Assembly: GCA_934621705.1 (NCBI GenBank)
Contig: CAKTUP010000048.1
Coordinates: 1 to 13,740 of the forward strand
Direction: 5' to 3'
Source of the DNA: an uncultured Petrimonas sp.
GTDB lineage: Bacteria; Bacteroidota; Bacteroidia; Bacteroidales; Dysgonomonadaceae
Length of the DNA stretch: 13,740 nt
The stretch's first letter is position 1, and every line of letters begins with the position of its first letter. The notes under the pieces were generated by a model that was not told the origin of the DNA, did no database searches, and worked only from the letters and a program-made list of their open reading frames with translations. Positions 1-7,295 of the stretch are shown piece after piece. The position numbers were made by a program, and so were the translations under genes.

Positions 1-99
1 GACAGCCGCTCGGTTTCATTAACGGTTAGTTATCGTTTTAACTCTACAAACAGCAAATATAAAGGTCAGCAAGCGAGTGATGAAATAAATCGTCTGTAA
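1..99 (+). CDS. C-terminus of an outer-membrane beta-barrel protein (partial)
   Basis: Frame 1 is open from the window edge to a TAA at 97-99 and gives 32 residues. They read as an alternating hydrophobic final strand (SVSLTVSYRFN) followed by a short basic tail containing SKYKG and ending in NRL. I recognise this ending from Bacteroidetes outer-membrane beta-barrel family proteins (OMP_b-brl type, related to TonB-dependent receptors), whose last strand is followed by a similar SKYKG tail. The rest of the gene lies outside the window, so its substrate cannot be judged. The stop is only 13 bases before the ATG of the ABC exporter gene on the same strand, so the two are probably cotranscribed and may work together at the envelope. 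Assignment to the barrel class is fairly firm; the exact subfamily is inference. Confidence 0.7.
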   Translation, partial: DSRSVSLTVSYRFNSTNSKYKGQQASDEINRL

Positions 100-112
100 A
101 CCACAAATAAAA

Positions 113-2354
113 ATGTTAAAATTCCCCCTCATCCACCAACCCGACGCCATGGATTGCGGTCCCGCCTGCCTCGGTATGATTGCCAAGTATTACGGCAAAG
201 ACTATGATATAAATAACTTACGCAAAAGTTCTTATATCGGTCGGGACGGCGTGTCCTTGTTAGGCATCAGCCGTGCCGCCGAAAACATCGGCTTCAAAAC
301 CGTGGGCGGACGCATTACATTCGACAAATTAGCCGAAAAAGCCTTGTTGCCGTGCATTGTCCATTGGAAACAAGACCATTTTGTGGTGGTTTACGCCATA
401 GCCCCCTCTAACTCCCCCAAAGGGGGAGGACTGTTTCCCCCCTTCGGGGGGACTAAGGGGGGTGTGTATGTTGCTGACCCCGGCAAAGGGCTCCTCACCT
501 ACACCCGCGACGAGTTTTGCGACCATTGGATAAGCACCCGCACCGCCGGCGAAGAAAAAGGCGTTGCCCTGCTTTTTGAGCCAACAGCCGCGTTTTACGA
601 AAAAGAGGGCGATACCATTCCCTCTGAAAACCGATTGAAGTTCCTTTGGAAATACTTGGTGCGCTACAAACGCTTTTTCACGCAACTGATTCTCGGTCTG
701 TTTCTCGGGAGCGTGCTGCAACTGATATTTCCGTTTCTCACGCAAGCCATTGTCGATACCGGAATACAGGGCAAAGACATCGGGTTTATTTGGCTTATCC
801 TGATTGCCCAAACGATGTTGCTTTTCAGCCGCACGGCAATTGATTTTATCCGCCGGAAAATTCTGTTACATATCAGTACCCGCATCAACATTTCGTCGAT
901 ATCGGACTTTTTTATCAAGCTGATGAGATTGCCGATGAAGTTTTTCGATACCAAACTCACGGGCGATCTCCTGCAACGCATCGAAGACCACCGCCGTATC
1001 GAAAATTTCCTCACCGTGCAAACGATCAATCTGCTGTTTTCGCTGTTTAGTTTCGTGATTTTCGGTATCGTATTGATTATTTACAACGTTCCCATTTTCT
1101 TGGTTTTTCTTGCCGGAAGCATACTCTACGGCTTGTGGATTATGGTTTTCCTGAAAAAACGACGCGTGCTGGATTACAAATATTTTGAGCAACAAGGCAT
1201 CAACCGAAACGTGGTGTATCAACTTATTACCGGAATGCAGGAAATCAAACTGCAAGGCTGCGAACAACGCAAACGGTGGGAATGGGAAGATGTGCAAGCC
1301 GACTTGTTCGACGTGAATATGCAGTCGCTTTCGCTGCAACAAAATCAGGAAGCCGGAAGCATAATGATAAATGAGCTGAAAAACATTCTGATAACCGTTT
1401 TGGCTGCCACGGCGGTCATCAGCGGAAACCTCACGCTGGGGATGATGTTGGCAATTCAATACATCATCGGTCAGCTCAACAGTCCGGTGGAGCAGATGAT
1501 GAATTTTATTTATCAATGGCAGGATGTGAGCATCAGTTTGGATAGGATGAACGAAATTCACACCCAAAAGAACGAAGAAGACGAAAACCGCACGGTGGAA
1601 AATTTGCCGGAAAATCGTTCGGTAAAAATCGAAAACCTTTGTTTCAAATACGACGGAGCAAGACCGGATTACGTGCTGAATAACATCAACCTCGATATTC
1701 CGCAAGGCAAAGTAACGGCAATAGTGGGTGCCAGCGGAAGCGGAAAAACCACGCTCGTGAAACTGCTGTTGGGCTATTACGCACCCAACGAAGGGAAAAT
1801 TGAAATCGGCAAAGAGGATTTGGAGAAATTCAGCCTCGCGTGGTGGCGTGCCCAATGCGGCGCCGTGATGCAGGACGGCTACCTGTTTTCGGACACCATT
1901 GCCCGAAATATTGCTCCGGCAGTGGATGAAATAGATTTAGAGCGACTTCGCTATGCTGCACAGGTAGCCAATATTGCCGATTACGTGGAGGCGTTGCCGT
2001 TGGGTTACAACACGCAAATAGGGCAAGACGGGCAAGGCGTAAGCCAAGGGCAACGCCAACGGATTTTGATAGCTCGTGCCCGTGTATAAAAACCCGTCGT
2101 TCATCTTTTTAGACGAAGCCACCAACGCGTTGGATGCCACCAACGAAAAGGCAATTATAGAAAATCTGTCGGAATTTTACCAAAACAAAACCGTCGTTGT
2201 TGTCGCGCACCGCCTGAGCACGGTGAAAAATGCCGACCAAATTGTGGTTCTCGATGGCGGCGAAATAGCCGAAATAGGCTCGCACGAAGAACTTACGAAA
2301 AAACGCGGAAAGTATTACGAATTGGTGAAAAATCAGTTGGAATTGGGGAATTAG
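113..2354 (+). pseudogene. Peptidase C39-domain ABC exporter, frameshifted
   Basis: This is a peptidase-containing ABC transporter (PCAT type). Such proteins cleave double-glycine leader peptides and export the product across the inner membrane. The first frame (113-2089, 658 aa) holds a C39 peptidase domain at about 1-150, with Gln9, Cys15, His89 and Asp122 in the expected places. A transmembrane domain follows at about 175-480, then an ABC domain with Walker A GASGSGKT (539-546), Q-loop Gln587 and a signature VSQGQ (643-647). The frame then reads into a TAA at 2087-2089. The remaining ABC domain continues in the next frame to 2354 with Walker B FIFLDEA and the H-loop AHRL. Dropping one C from the CCC at 2079-2081 joins both parts into a 746-residue protein, close to family length. 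As read, the product lacks Walker B and the H-loop and should not hydrolyse ATP. A sequencing error is the alternative. The peptidase domain also carries an in-frame repeat-derived insert at about residues 97-117. Confidence 0.88.
402..462. repeat. REP-like G/C-run palindromic element inside the C39 coding region
   Basis: This stretch is built from runs of C and G in inverted pairs. There is a 7-bp stem CTCCCCC/GGGGGAG (412-418 with 422-428, loop AAA), a 6-bp stem CCCCCC/GGGGGG (437-442 with 446-451, loop TTC), and an outer pairing of CCCCCT (402-407) with AGGGGG (456-461). The composition is unlike the flanking gene. It is translated as about 20 residues rich in Pro and Gly (SPKGGG, FPPFGG, TKGG) between the catalytic His strand and the VYVADP strand of the peptidase domain, where relatives normally have a short loop. 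Similar C-run/G-run palindromes are, to my knowledge, dispersed in many Bacteroidetes genomes. That this copy is one of such a family is inference. Confidence 0.75.
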
Positions 2355-2365
2355 CGGTTAGCTTT

Positions 2366-2378
2366 TAGCCATTGGCTA
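2366..2378. repeat. Short palindrome between exporter and mini-HlyD genes
   Basis: TAGCCA and TGGCTA are inverted around a single T in the 53-base gap. Related words (TTAGC, TTGGC) flank it on both sides, so the gap looks like a degenerate low-complexity repeat. There is no T-tract after it, so it does not look like a terminator. Confidence 0.4.
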
Positions 2379-2407
2379 TTGGCACTTATTAGAAAAACAT
2401 TGAAAAT

Positions 2408-2902
2408 ATGCAAAGAGAAAATACTCGAATAGAATTAAGAAGCGAAAAAGTTCGCAATATCATCGGGCAAGTTCCACCGGTATTATTACGGCACGGAATA
2501 ATGATAATAGGAGCTTCGTTGCTGATATTGATTGCCATTTCGGCATTCATCCCCTATCAACCCTCCATCGATATCGAAATGACCGTAATGCAAGCCGAAA
2601 ACGGTTTTTTGCATTATTCAAGTCAACTTCCGCAAAGCGCTGTGAAACATCAGTCGCAATTCACGAAAGTTCTTGTAGACATGTCATTAGATTTGCCGAT
2701 ACCTGCACAGTTTCAGATTGAAAGCATTTCGGAAACCGTGCATTTATCCGGACAACATGCCCGGTACACGGTTGCACTTCGCCCCACAGACAAGATTTCA
2801 GAAAACATTCTGTTGAAAGAGCCCATAACCGTTCCGGCAAAAATACTGCTCCAAAAACAGAGCGTGATGAAGTGGATATTGGGGAGAGTTGCAAGAAACT
2901 AA
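2408..2902 (+). CDS. Mini-HlyD-like membrane-anchored exporter partner
   Basis: The protein has 164 residues and one transmembrane helix at about 29-50, preceded by an N-terminal segment (IELRSEKVRNIIGQVP) typical of HlyD-family adaptor proteins of Bacteroidetes peptide exporters. The C-terminal part (about 95-160) resembles the last beta-domain of HlyD proteins, ending in PAKILLQKQSVMKWILG. The biotinyl-lipoyl and coiled-coil hairpin region that makes full HlyD adaptors about 400 residues long is absent. It starts 53 bases after the ABC exporter on the same strand, so it is probably part of the same export operon and may act as a reduced periplasmic adaptor or accessory subunit. Small proteins of this kind next to peptidase ABC transporters are, as I recall, common in Bacteroidales, so this is probably a real short family and not a broken gene. 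The role is inference from context. Confidence 0.65.
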   Translation: MQRENTRIELRSEKVRNIIGQVPPVLLRHGIMIIGASLLILIAISAFIPYQPSIDIEMTVMQAENGFLHYSSQLPQSAVKHQSQFTKVLVDMSLDLPIPAQFQIESISETVHLSGQHARYTVALRPTDKISENILLKEPITVPAKILLQKQSVMKWILGRVARN

Positions 2903-2912
2903 TTGTATTTTC

Positions 2913-2943
2913 TTTGCTTTTCATAGGTAATTTCTTACCTTTG
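2913..2943 (+). promoter_or_regulatory. Consensus Bacteroidetes promoter with no gene downstream on its strand
   Basis: TTTG at 2913-2916, 19 bases, then TACCTTTG at 2936-2943 match the Bacteroidetes TTTG/TAnnTTTG primary sigma factor promoter. Transcription would start near 2949 and run into the gene-free region before the convergent pnp gene. Confidence 0.6.
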
Positions 2944-3126
2944 TCAGAGCAATTCGTTCTTTGTTTTCAAAATACAAAACAATGCAGTAAAAAGCATTTC
3001 GCTCGTTTCTAAATCGTTACCTATTGGAGATTGTTTTATTGTAATTGGCTGATATTGTGATGGAAAGCGGCTGGGCTGTGTCTTGAAGTGTGGTAAACTT
3101 ATGCAGGCGTAAGAGATGTAATTAAT

Positions 3127-3155
3127 GCGCAAGGCGGTTTGAAACCGCCGTGCGC
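3127..3155. repeat. Strong inverted repeat
   Basis: GCGCA (3127-3131) pairs with TGCGC (3151-3155), and GGCGGTTT (3133-3140) pairs with AAACCGCC (3142-3149), with one A/G mismatch between the two stems and a single G at the centre. It is more GC-rich than its surroundings and could be the 3' hairpin of the candidate RNA or a dispersed palindromic repeat. Confidence 0.6.
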
Positions 3156-3161
3156 GGTAGC

Positions 3162-3192
3162 AAAAAAGCGAACCTTTCGGACTCGCTTTTTT
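3162..3192. terminator. Bidirectional rho-independent terminator
   Basis: AAAAAAGCGA (3162-3171) and TCGCTTTTTT (3183-3192) form a 10-bp stem with an 11-base loop. The A/T tails make it work on both strands. On the minus strand it lies 18 bases after the pnp stop, and on the plus strand it closes the candidate RNA. Confidence 0.8.
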
Positions 3193-3210
3193 ACAGTTAT
3201 CTATATCGTT

Positions 3211-5361
3211 TTATTCATTTTCTTGTTTGGGTTGTTCCGACCTTGGCGGGCGCGGCAGCAACACTTTACGCGAAAGTTTGAATTTACCTGTTTTGGGGTC
3301 GATGTCGATGAGTTTTACCTGAATCTTGTCGCCTTCTTTTATACCGGCATCTTCCACTTTTTCCAAGCGTTTCCAGTCGATTTCGGAAATGTGGAGTAAT
3401 CCGTCTTTTCCGGGAAGGAATTCGCAGAACGCGCCGTAAGGCATCACCGAACGAACGGTGGCTTCGTACACTTCGCCCACTTCGGGAACGGCCACAATGC
3501 CGCGTATCTTGCGCATGGCGGCATCGATGGAGTCTTTGTTGGTGGCGGAAACTTCTACGCGGCCTTTGTTGTCGATCTCTTCGATGGTGATGATGGCTCC
3601 GGTTTCTTCCTGAATTCCCTGAATGATCTTTCCACCCGGGCCAATAACGGCGCCGATGAAGTCTTTCGGAATTTCGATAACTTCGATGCGCGGTGCATGC
3701 GGTTTCAAATCGGCACGAGGCTCGGAAATGGTTTCCATCATTTTGCCCATAATGTGCCCGCGACCGGCTTTGGCCTGAGCTAGAGCTTGTTCAAGAATAT
3801 CGTACGAAAGTCCGTCAACCTTAATATCCATTTGCACGGCGGTAATTCCATCTTTGGTTCCGCACACCTTGAAATCCATATCGCCCAAGTGGTCTTCATC
3901 GCCGAGAATATCGGAAAGAACGGCAAAATTTTGTCCTTTGTTTTCGGAAATCAATCCCATAGCGATACCCGACACCGGTTTATTAATGGTAACGCCGGCA
4001 TCCATCAGGGCGAGCGTTCCGGCGCAAACCGTGGCCATTGACGATGAACCGTTGGATTCCAAAATATCGGAAACCACGCGGATAACGTAAGGATATCCTT
4101 GCGGAATCATGCGTTTGAGCGCGCGATGCGCCAGGTTTCCGTGGCCAATCTCTCGGCGTCCGGTAGCGCGTTGCGGACGGGCTTCTCCGGTAGAAAACGG
4201 TGGGAAGTTATAGTGCAGCAGGAAACGTTCGGTGCTGTGATTGAGTACGTCGTCCACAATCTTCTCGTCCAATTTCGTACCCAGCGTAACGGTTGTAAGC
4301 GATTGCGTTTCGCCACGCGTAAAAACGGCGGAGCCGTGCGGGCCTTGAATGTAATCCACTTCGCTCCAGATGGGGCGGATATCGGTGGTGGTGCGTCCGT
4401 CCAAGCGCTTGCCTTCGTCGAGAATGCTGCGGCGCATGGCTTCTTTTTCCACGTCGTGGTAATATTTCGATACGAACGGCGCTTTTTCTTCGCGCACTTC
4501 TTCGGGGATTGACGCTAAGAATTCGTCTTTAATGGCGGCGAAAGCGTCCATACGTGCGTGCTTGTCGGGGTTTTGCGTCGATGCCACCGTGTAAGCTTTC
4601 GGATAACAAACGTCCCACACTTGTTTGCGGAGTTCTTCGTCGTTTTCTTCGTGCGAATATTCGCGTTTTTGGGTGGTTCCGCAAAGTTCCATCAACTCGA
4701 TTTGAGCCTGACAGTGTTTTTTGATCTCTTCGTGAGCAAACTTAATGGCTTCGAGCAGTTCGGCTTCCGAAACTTCGCTCATTTCGCCTTCCACCATCAT
4801 AATATTGTCGATGGTAGCGCCCACAACAATATCCATATCGGCTTTTGCCAGTTGTTTGAATGTCGGATTAACCACGAGTTGACCATCGACGCGTGCAACG
4901 CGCACTTCCGATAACGGCCCGTTGAACGGTATGTCGGAAACGGCAAGCGCGGCAGAAGCGGCCAATCCGGCCAGTGCGTCAGGCATATCTTCGCCGTCGG
5001 ACGAGAAGAGCATAACGGTTACAAAAACTTCGGCGTGATAATCATCGGGGAAAAGCGGGCGAAGAGCGCGGTCGATCAAACGACTGGTAAGGATTTCATA
5101 ATCGGAAGGACGTCCTTCACGTTTCATAAATCCACCCGGAAAACGCCCGAAAGCGGAAAATTTCTCTTTGTATTCTACTTGCAGCGGCATAAAATCTACT
5201 CCGGGGGCAGCGTCTTTGGCAGCGCAAACCGTGGCGAGAAGCATGGTGTTACCCATTCGCAACTCAACCGAACCATCGGCTTGTTTGGCCAATTTTCCCG
5301 TTTCGAGCGTAATCGTGCGTCCGTCTGACAACTCGATTCGCTTGATAATTGGATTCGTCAT
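3211..5361 (-). CDS. pnp: Polyribonucleotide nucleotidyltransferase (PNPase)
   Basis: PNPase degrades RNA 3' to 5' by phosphorolysis, releasing nucleoside diphosphates, and can run in reverse. It acts as a cytoplasmic trimer in RNA turnover. The 716 residues show the full order: a first RNase PH domain (about 10-145), an alpha-helical linker (about 150-300), a second RNase PH domain (about 310-545), a KH domain (about 555-620) with the loop GPGG at 574-577, and an S1 domain (about 628-700) with [17 protein letters not shown]. The metal-site aspartates correspond to Asp488 and Asp494 in [13 protein letters not shown], and the phosphate-binding SNGSSSMA is at 436-443. Length and domains are normal and the gene is intact. 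It starts at an ATG (5359-5361) about 40 bases after a TAnnTTTG element and ends in a strong terminator, so it seems monocistronic. S15, often next to pnp elsewhere, is not adjacent. Confidence 0.98.
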   Translation of the reverse strand: MTNPIIKRIELSDGRTITLETGKLAKQADGSVELRMGNTMLLATVCAAKDAAPGVDFMPLQVEYKEKFSAFGRFPGGFMKREGRPSDYEILTSRLIDRALRPLFPDDYHAEVFVTVMLFSSDGEDMPDALAGLAASAALAVSDIPFNGPLSEVRVARVDGQLVVNPTFKQLAKADMDIVVGATIDNIMMVEGEMSEVSEAELLEAIKFAHEEIKKHCQAQIELMELCGTTQKREYSHEENDEELRKQVWDVCYPKAYTVASTQNPDKHARMDAFAAIKDEFLASIPEEVREEKAPFVSKYYHDVEKEAMRRSILDEGKRLDGRTTTDIRPIWSEVDYIQGPHGSAVFTRGETQSLTTVTLGTKLDEKIVDDVLNHSTERFLLHYNFPPFSTGEARPQRATGRREIGHGNLAHRALKRMIPQGYPYVIRVVSDILESNGSSSMATVCAGTLALMDAGVTINKPVSGIAMGLISENKGQNFAVLSDILGDEDHLGDMDFKVCGTKDGITAVQMDIKVDGLSYDILEQALAQAKAGRGHIMGKMMETISEPRADLKPHAPRIEVIEIPKDFIGAVIGPGGKIIQGIQEETGAIITIEEIDNKGRVEVSATNKDSIDAAMRKIRGIVAVPEVGEVYEATVRSVMPYGAFCEFLPGKDGLLHISEIDWKRLEKVEDAGIKEGDKIQVKLIDIDPKTGKFKLSRKVLLPRPPRSEQPKQENE

Positions 5362-5401
5362 AAATTTGTTGTTGTTTTTATTTTTTGAATGTAAAAGTTC
5401 G

Positions 5402-5409
5402 CAAAGTTA
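5402..5409 (-). promoter_or_regulatory. -7 element upstream of pnp
   Basis: On the minus strand this reads TAACTTTG, a full match to TAnnTTTG, 40 bases before the pnp start codon. No clear TTTG is found at the usual -33 spacing. Confidence 0.5.
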
Positions 5410-5488
5410 ACACAAAGTTTTCGTTTTGAAGCGGATAATGGGATAAAATATTTTAATAGCGCCTAAATAGCGTCGTCGAAAGAAATCG

Positions 5489-5507
5489 ATTCACTTTTTT
5501 TGTGAAT
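5489..5507. promoter_or_regulatory. Inverted repeat over the higBA -33 region, possible operator
   Basis: ATTCAC (5489-5494) and GTGAAT (5502-5507) are exact inverted copies separated by seven T. The right arm overlaps the last base of the -33 TTTG. HigA-type antitoxins usually repress their own promoter by binding palindromes, so this is a candidate operator half. Confidence 0.4.
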
Positions 5508-5529
5508 ATTGAAATAAATACTATTTTTG
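5499..5529 (+). promoter_or_regulatory. higBA promoter
   Basis: TTTG (5499-5502), a 19-base spacer and TATTTTTG (5522-5529) give an exact Bacteroidetes promoter. The expected start near 5535 leaves about 15 bases of leader before the ATG at 5550. This rules out a start at the upstream GTG 5502. Confidence 0.75.
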
Positions 5530-5540
5530 TATCGACACAA
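5527..5540. promoter_or_regulatory. Palindrome over the higBA -7/start site, candidate HigA operator
   Basis: TTGTATCGACACAA is palindromic in six of seven base pairs and covers the end of the -7 element and the expected start of transcription, where a bound antitoxin would block the polymerase. Function is inferred from position. Confidence 0.45.
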
Positions 5541-5549
5541 ATATCAACT

Positions 5550-5870
5550 ATGAAAATTGAATTTGAAAAGGAATATTTGCGCGAACTGTACGAAGATGGG
5601 AAAACGAAGGATAAAAAACACCGTTATCAGCCGCAAATCGTAAATGGATATGCGAAGTGTGTTCGCGCACTCGTCAAAGCCGTGCGGGTGGAGGATTTAT
5701 ATTTGGTCAAATCACTGAATTACGAAAAACTAAAAGGTAACAAAAAAGGACTTTCGTCTGTGCGGATAAACAACCAATACCGGCTCGAATTTCGGGAAAT
5801 AATTGAGCCGAACAACATGGGAAAAATTGAAATCTGTTCTTTAACCGATATTACAAACCATTATAAATAA
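5550..5870 (+). CDS. higB: HigB/RelE-family toxin
   Basis: The 106-residue protein is of the HigB (RelE/ParE superfamily) type. These toxins cleave mRNA, usually on the ribosome, when not held by their antitoxin. Visible family features are the basic N-terminal helices (YLRELYEDGKTKDKKHRY), the LKGNKKGLSSVRINNQYRLEF strand pair with conserved Leu-Lys, Ser-Arg and Tyr-Arg positions, and a C-terminal strand ending in DITNHYK. I chose the ATG at 5550 because the promoter lies directly upstream, which excludes the in-frame GTG at 5502. The toxin gene comes first and the antitoxin starts 5 bases after its stop, the typical higBA order. A single strong promoter with overlapping palindromes suggests autoregulation. 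The pair seems intact; its base composition does not stand out from its neighbours. Confidence 0.9.
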   Translation: MKIEFEKEYLRELYEDGKTKDKKHRYQPQIVNGYAKCVRALVKAVRVEDLYLVKSLNYEKLKGNKKGLSSVRINNQYRLEFREIIEPNNMGKIEICSLTDITNHYK

Positions 5871-5875
5871 AAAAA

Positions 5876-6187
5876 ATGAGCGATATAGGATTTCCGTTCC
5901 GTCCGGTGCATCCGGGGGAATTATTGAAAGACGAACTGGAATACCGGCACATTACACAAAAGGCATTTGCCGAGAAATTGGGGGTGCCATACACGGCGCT
6001 TAATGAAATCTTAAACAGTAAGCGTCCGGTTACCAGCGATTTTGCTTTGATTGTGGAAGCCGCGTTGGGTGTTCCGGCGTACATGCTGGTAGGAATGCAA
6101 ACTGATTACAACTTGCAAGTGGCGAGCCAAGACTCTAAATTAGCCAAACGCCTTGCCGAAATTCGTAAAATATCGGCTATGTTTTAA
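5876..6187 (+). CDS. higA: HigA-family antitoxin (HTH transcriptional regulator)
   Basis: This 103-residue protein carries an Xre-type helix-turn-helix (about 25-65: ITQKAFAEKLGVPYTALNEI) and the diagnostic HigA pattern: PVHPGELLKDEL near the N-terminus, LNSKRPVTSD after the recognition helix, and LQ/QTDYNL further on. It should bind HigB to neutralise it and repress the shared promoter. It begins 5 bases after higB, with only an A-run in front and no clear Shine-Dalgarno, as is normal in this phylum. It ends 22 bases before the stop of the convergent endonuclease/phosphatase gene, with no evident terminator in the gap. Family assignment is firm; the regulatory role is family knowledge. Confidence 0.92.
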   Translation: MSDIGFPFRPVHPGELLKDELEYRHITQKAFAEKLGVPYTALNEILNSKRPVTSDFALIVEAALGVPAYMLVGMQTDYNLQVASQDSKLAKRLAEIRKISAMF

Positions 6188-6209
6188 GAGCACGAGCAAT
6201 GATTAAAAC

Positions 6210-7241
6210 TCACCGCCCTACACTAATTTTCAAATCCATATACACCGGCAGGTGGTCGCTGAAACCGCCGATGTATCGGGGTCCGAGATGCGTGCGATGA
6301 GGGCGTTTAATACCGAACTTGGAATCCTCTTCCAGCAGGAAATTGGGTTTGAAAACGTGCGCTTCGTTTCCTTTTATGTAAACCGAACTGTGTTCCGACA
6401 ACAGATTCCCGCTCACGATAAACTGATCCAACACTTCCCACCTACCCTGAAAAAAGTATGTGCCGAAATTCTTTTCTTTCACCCGATGGAAAAACATATT
6501 GTACAATTCTTTATCGGAACGATGATAGTTTAAACTTCTCGCTTTCAGCGTCTGGAAAAGGCTTTTATCGTTGGGATGATCGTTGAAGTCGCCCATGATA
6601 ACGATGTTGGCTTTTTCCCTTATCGCGAACAAACTATCCACTTTATTGCGAAGCAAAACGGCGGCATCGATACGGGCAGGTTCCGACTCGCGCTGACCAC
6701 CGCTGCGTGAAGGCCAATGGCAAACAAAAACATCAAGTGTATCGCCCGAAATAACCTGCCCCGCGGCGTGAAGCAGGTTTCGGGTTGGGCGTGTGGATTT
6801 GTTGCGAAAAACAATCTCGTATTCGTTCTTTTCCAGCAATTTGAACTGATGCCGCTGATAGAGCAACGCTACGTCAATGCCGCGCTCGTCGGGCGAATTG
6901 GTTACCACGTATTCATAACCTTGCGCCCGAAGTGGCGAACGGCGGGTAAGATCGAAAATTACGCTGTCGTTTTCAATTTCACACAATCCCACAATGGCGG
7001 GCGAGTACATTTCGCCTACGGCGGTGATTACGCGAGAAATGTTTCGGAGTTTTTCCCAGTATTTCCAAGGTTGCCAGTTCATTGTTCCGTCAGGAAGAAA
7101 CTCGTCGTCGTTTTTTTCGGGGTCATCTACGGTGTCGAAAAGGTTTTCCACATTGTAGAATAGGATGCGGAAATCGGATTGAGAAGTGGAAACCGATATA
7201 CAAAAGACAAAAAAACAAACGATTAGAAGAATTTTTCTCAT
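6210..7241 (-). CDS. Secreted endonuclease/exonuclease/phosphatase (EEP) family protein
   Basis: The 343-residue protein starts with a signal peptide (MRKILLIVCFFVFCISVSTS, cleavage probably near residue 20) and then shows the EEP fold of DNase I-like hydrolases. The metal and catalytic positions are present: Asn30 in YNVENLF, Glu88 in LCEIEN, Asp123 in RGIDVALLY, His175 in CHWPSR, Asp218 and Asn220 in GDFND, and Asp329-His330 in FSDHLPV. It therefore probably cleaves a phosphodiester or phosphomonoester bond outside the cytoplasm, for example in extracellular nucleic acid. The substrate cannot be read from the sequence. Proteins of this length and order are common in Bacteroidetes. It lies 54 bases downstream of the PIN-associated small gene on the same strand and may be read through from it, since I find only a weak TAAGTTTA element in the gap. 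Confidence 0.9.
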   Translation of the reverse strand: MRKILLIVCFFVFCISVSTSQSDFRILFYNVENLFDTVDDPEKNDDEFLPDGTMNWQPWKYWEKLRNISRVITAVGEMYSPAIVGLCEIENDSVIFDLTRRSPLRAQGYEYVVTNSPDERGIDVALLYQRHQFKLLEKNEYEIVFRNKSTRPTRNLLHAAGQVISGDTLDVFVCHWPSRSGGQRESEPARIDAAVLLRNKVDSLFAIREKANIVIMGDFNDHPNDKSLFQTLKARSLNYHRSDKELYNMFFHRVKEKNFGTYFFQGRWEVLDQFIVSGNLLSEHSSVYIKGNEAHVFKPNFLLEEDSKFGIKRPHRTHLGPRYIGGFSDHLPVYMDLKISVGR

Positions 7242-7295
7242 AAAAGCAACTTACTCAACAGACAATAAAGGAATAAACTTATAATGAGTTATATA

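Larger units (their letters stand above)
2949..3192 (+). ncRNA. Candidate structured small RNA (unclassified)
   Basis: About 240 bases follow a consensus promoter and end at a strong terminator, without a convincing reading frame. Visible pairings are GAGC/GCTC (2947-2950 with 3001-3004) enclosing a 7-bp hairpin TTGTTTT/AAAACAA (2961-2967 with 2976-2982) and a hairpin AATGC/GCATT (2981-2985 with 2994-2998; it shares two bases with the former). Further on are a hairpin CTTATGC/GCGTAAG at 3098-3113 and a long palindrome at 3127-3155. The size would suit 6S-like or other regulatory RNAs, but I do not recognise any conserved RNA motif. The call rests on promoter, terminator and structure only. 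The short minus-strand reading frame at 2944-3132 is the alternative, but it lacks coding character. Confidence 0.4.

Noticed and set aside
329..811. 160-residue minus-strand frame over the C-run/G-run repeat
   Set aside because: It is antisense to the C39 domain. The apparent Gly/Pro motifs are only the palindrome read from the other side.
866..1855. 329-residue open frame on the minus strand
   Set aside because: It lies fully antisense to the exporter gene, which has clear domain motifs. Its translation is rich in His, Phe and Gln and shows no family resemblance.
2071..2090. Programmed ribosomal frameshifting in the exporter
   Set aside because: There is no slippery heptamer, no stop codon directly at the shift point and no obvious downstream stimulating structure. 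A mutation or read error is simpler.
2944..3132. 62-residue minus-strand frame between mini-HlyD and pnp
   Set aside because: It has no recognisable domain or start context, and it overlaps the structured, promoter-driven region on the other strand. It more likely reflects a conserved RNA than a protein, though I cannot exclude it.
3139..5328. Several plus-strand frames of 60-140 residues opposite pnp
   Set aside because: All lie antisense to an intact pnp gene and have implausible composition.
5502..5549. GTG 5502 as an upstream start for higB
   Set aside because: The GTG overlaps the -33 promoter element and the -7 element lies downstream of it, so it would not be in the message.
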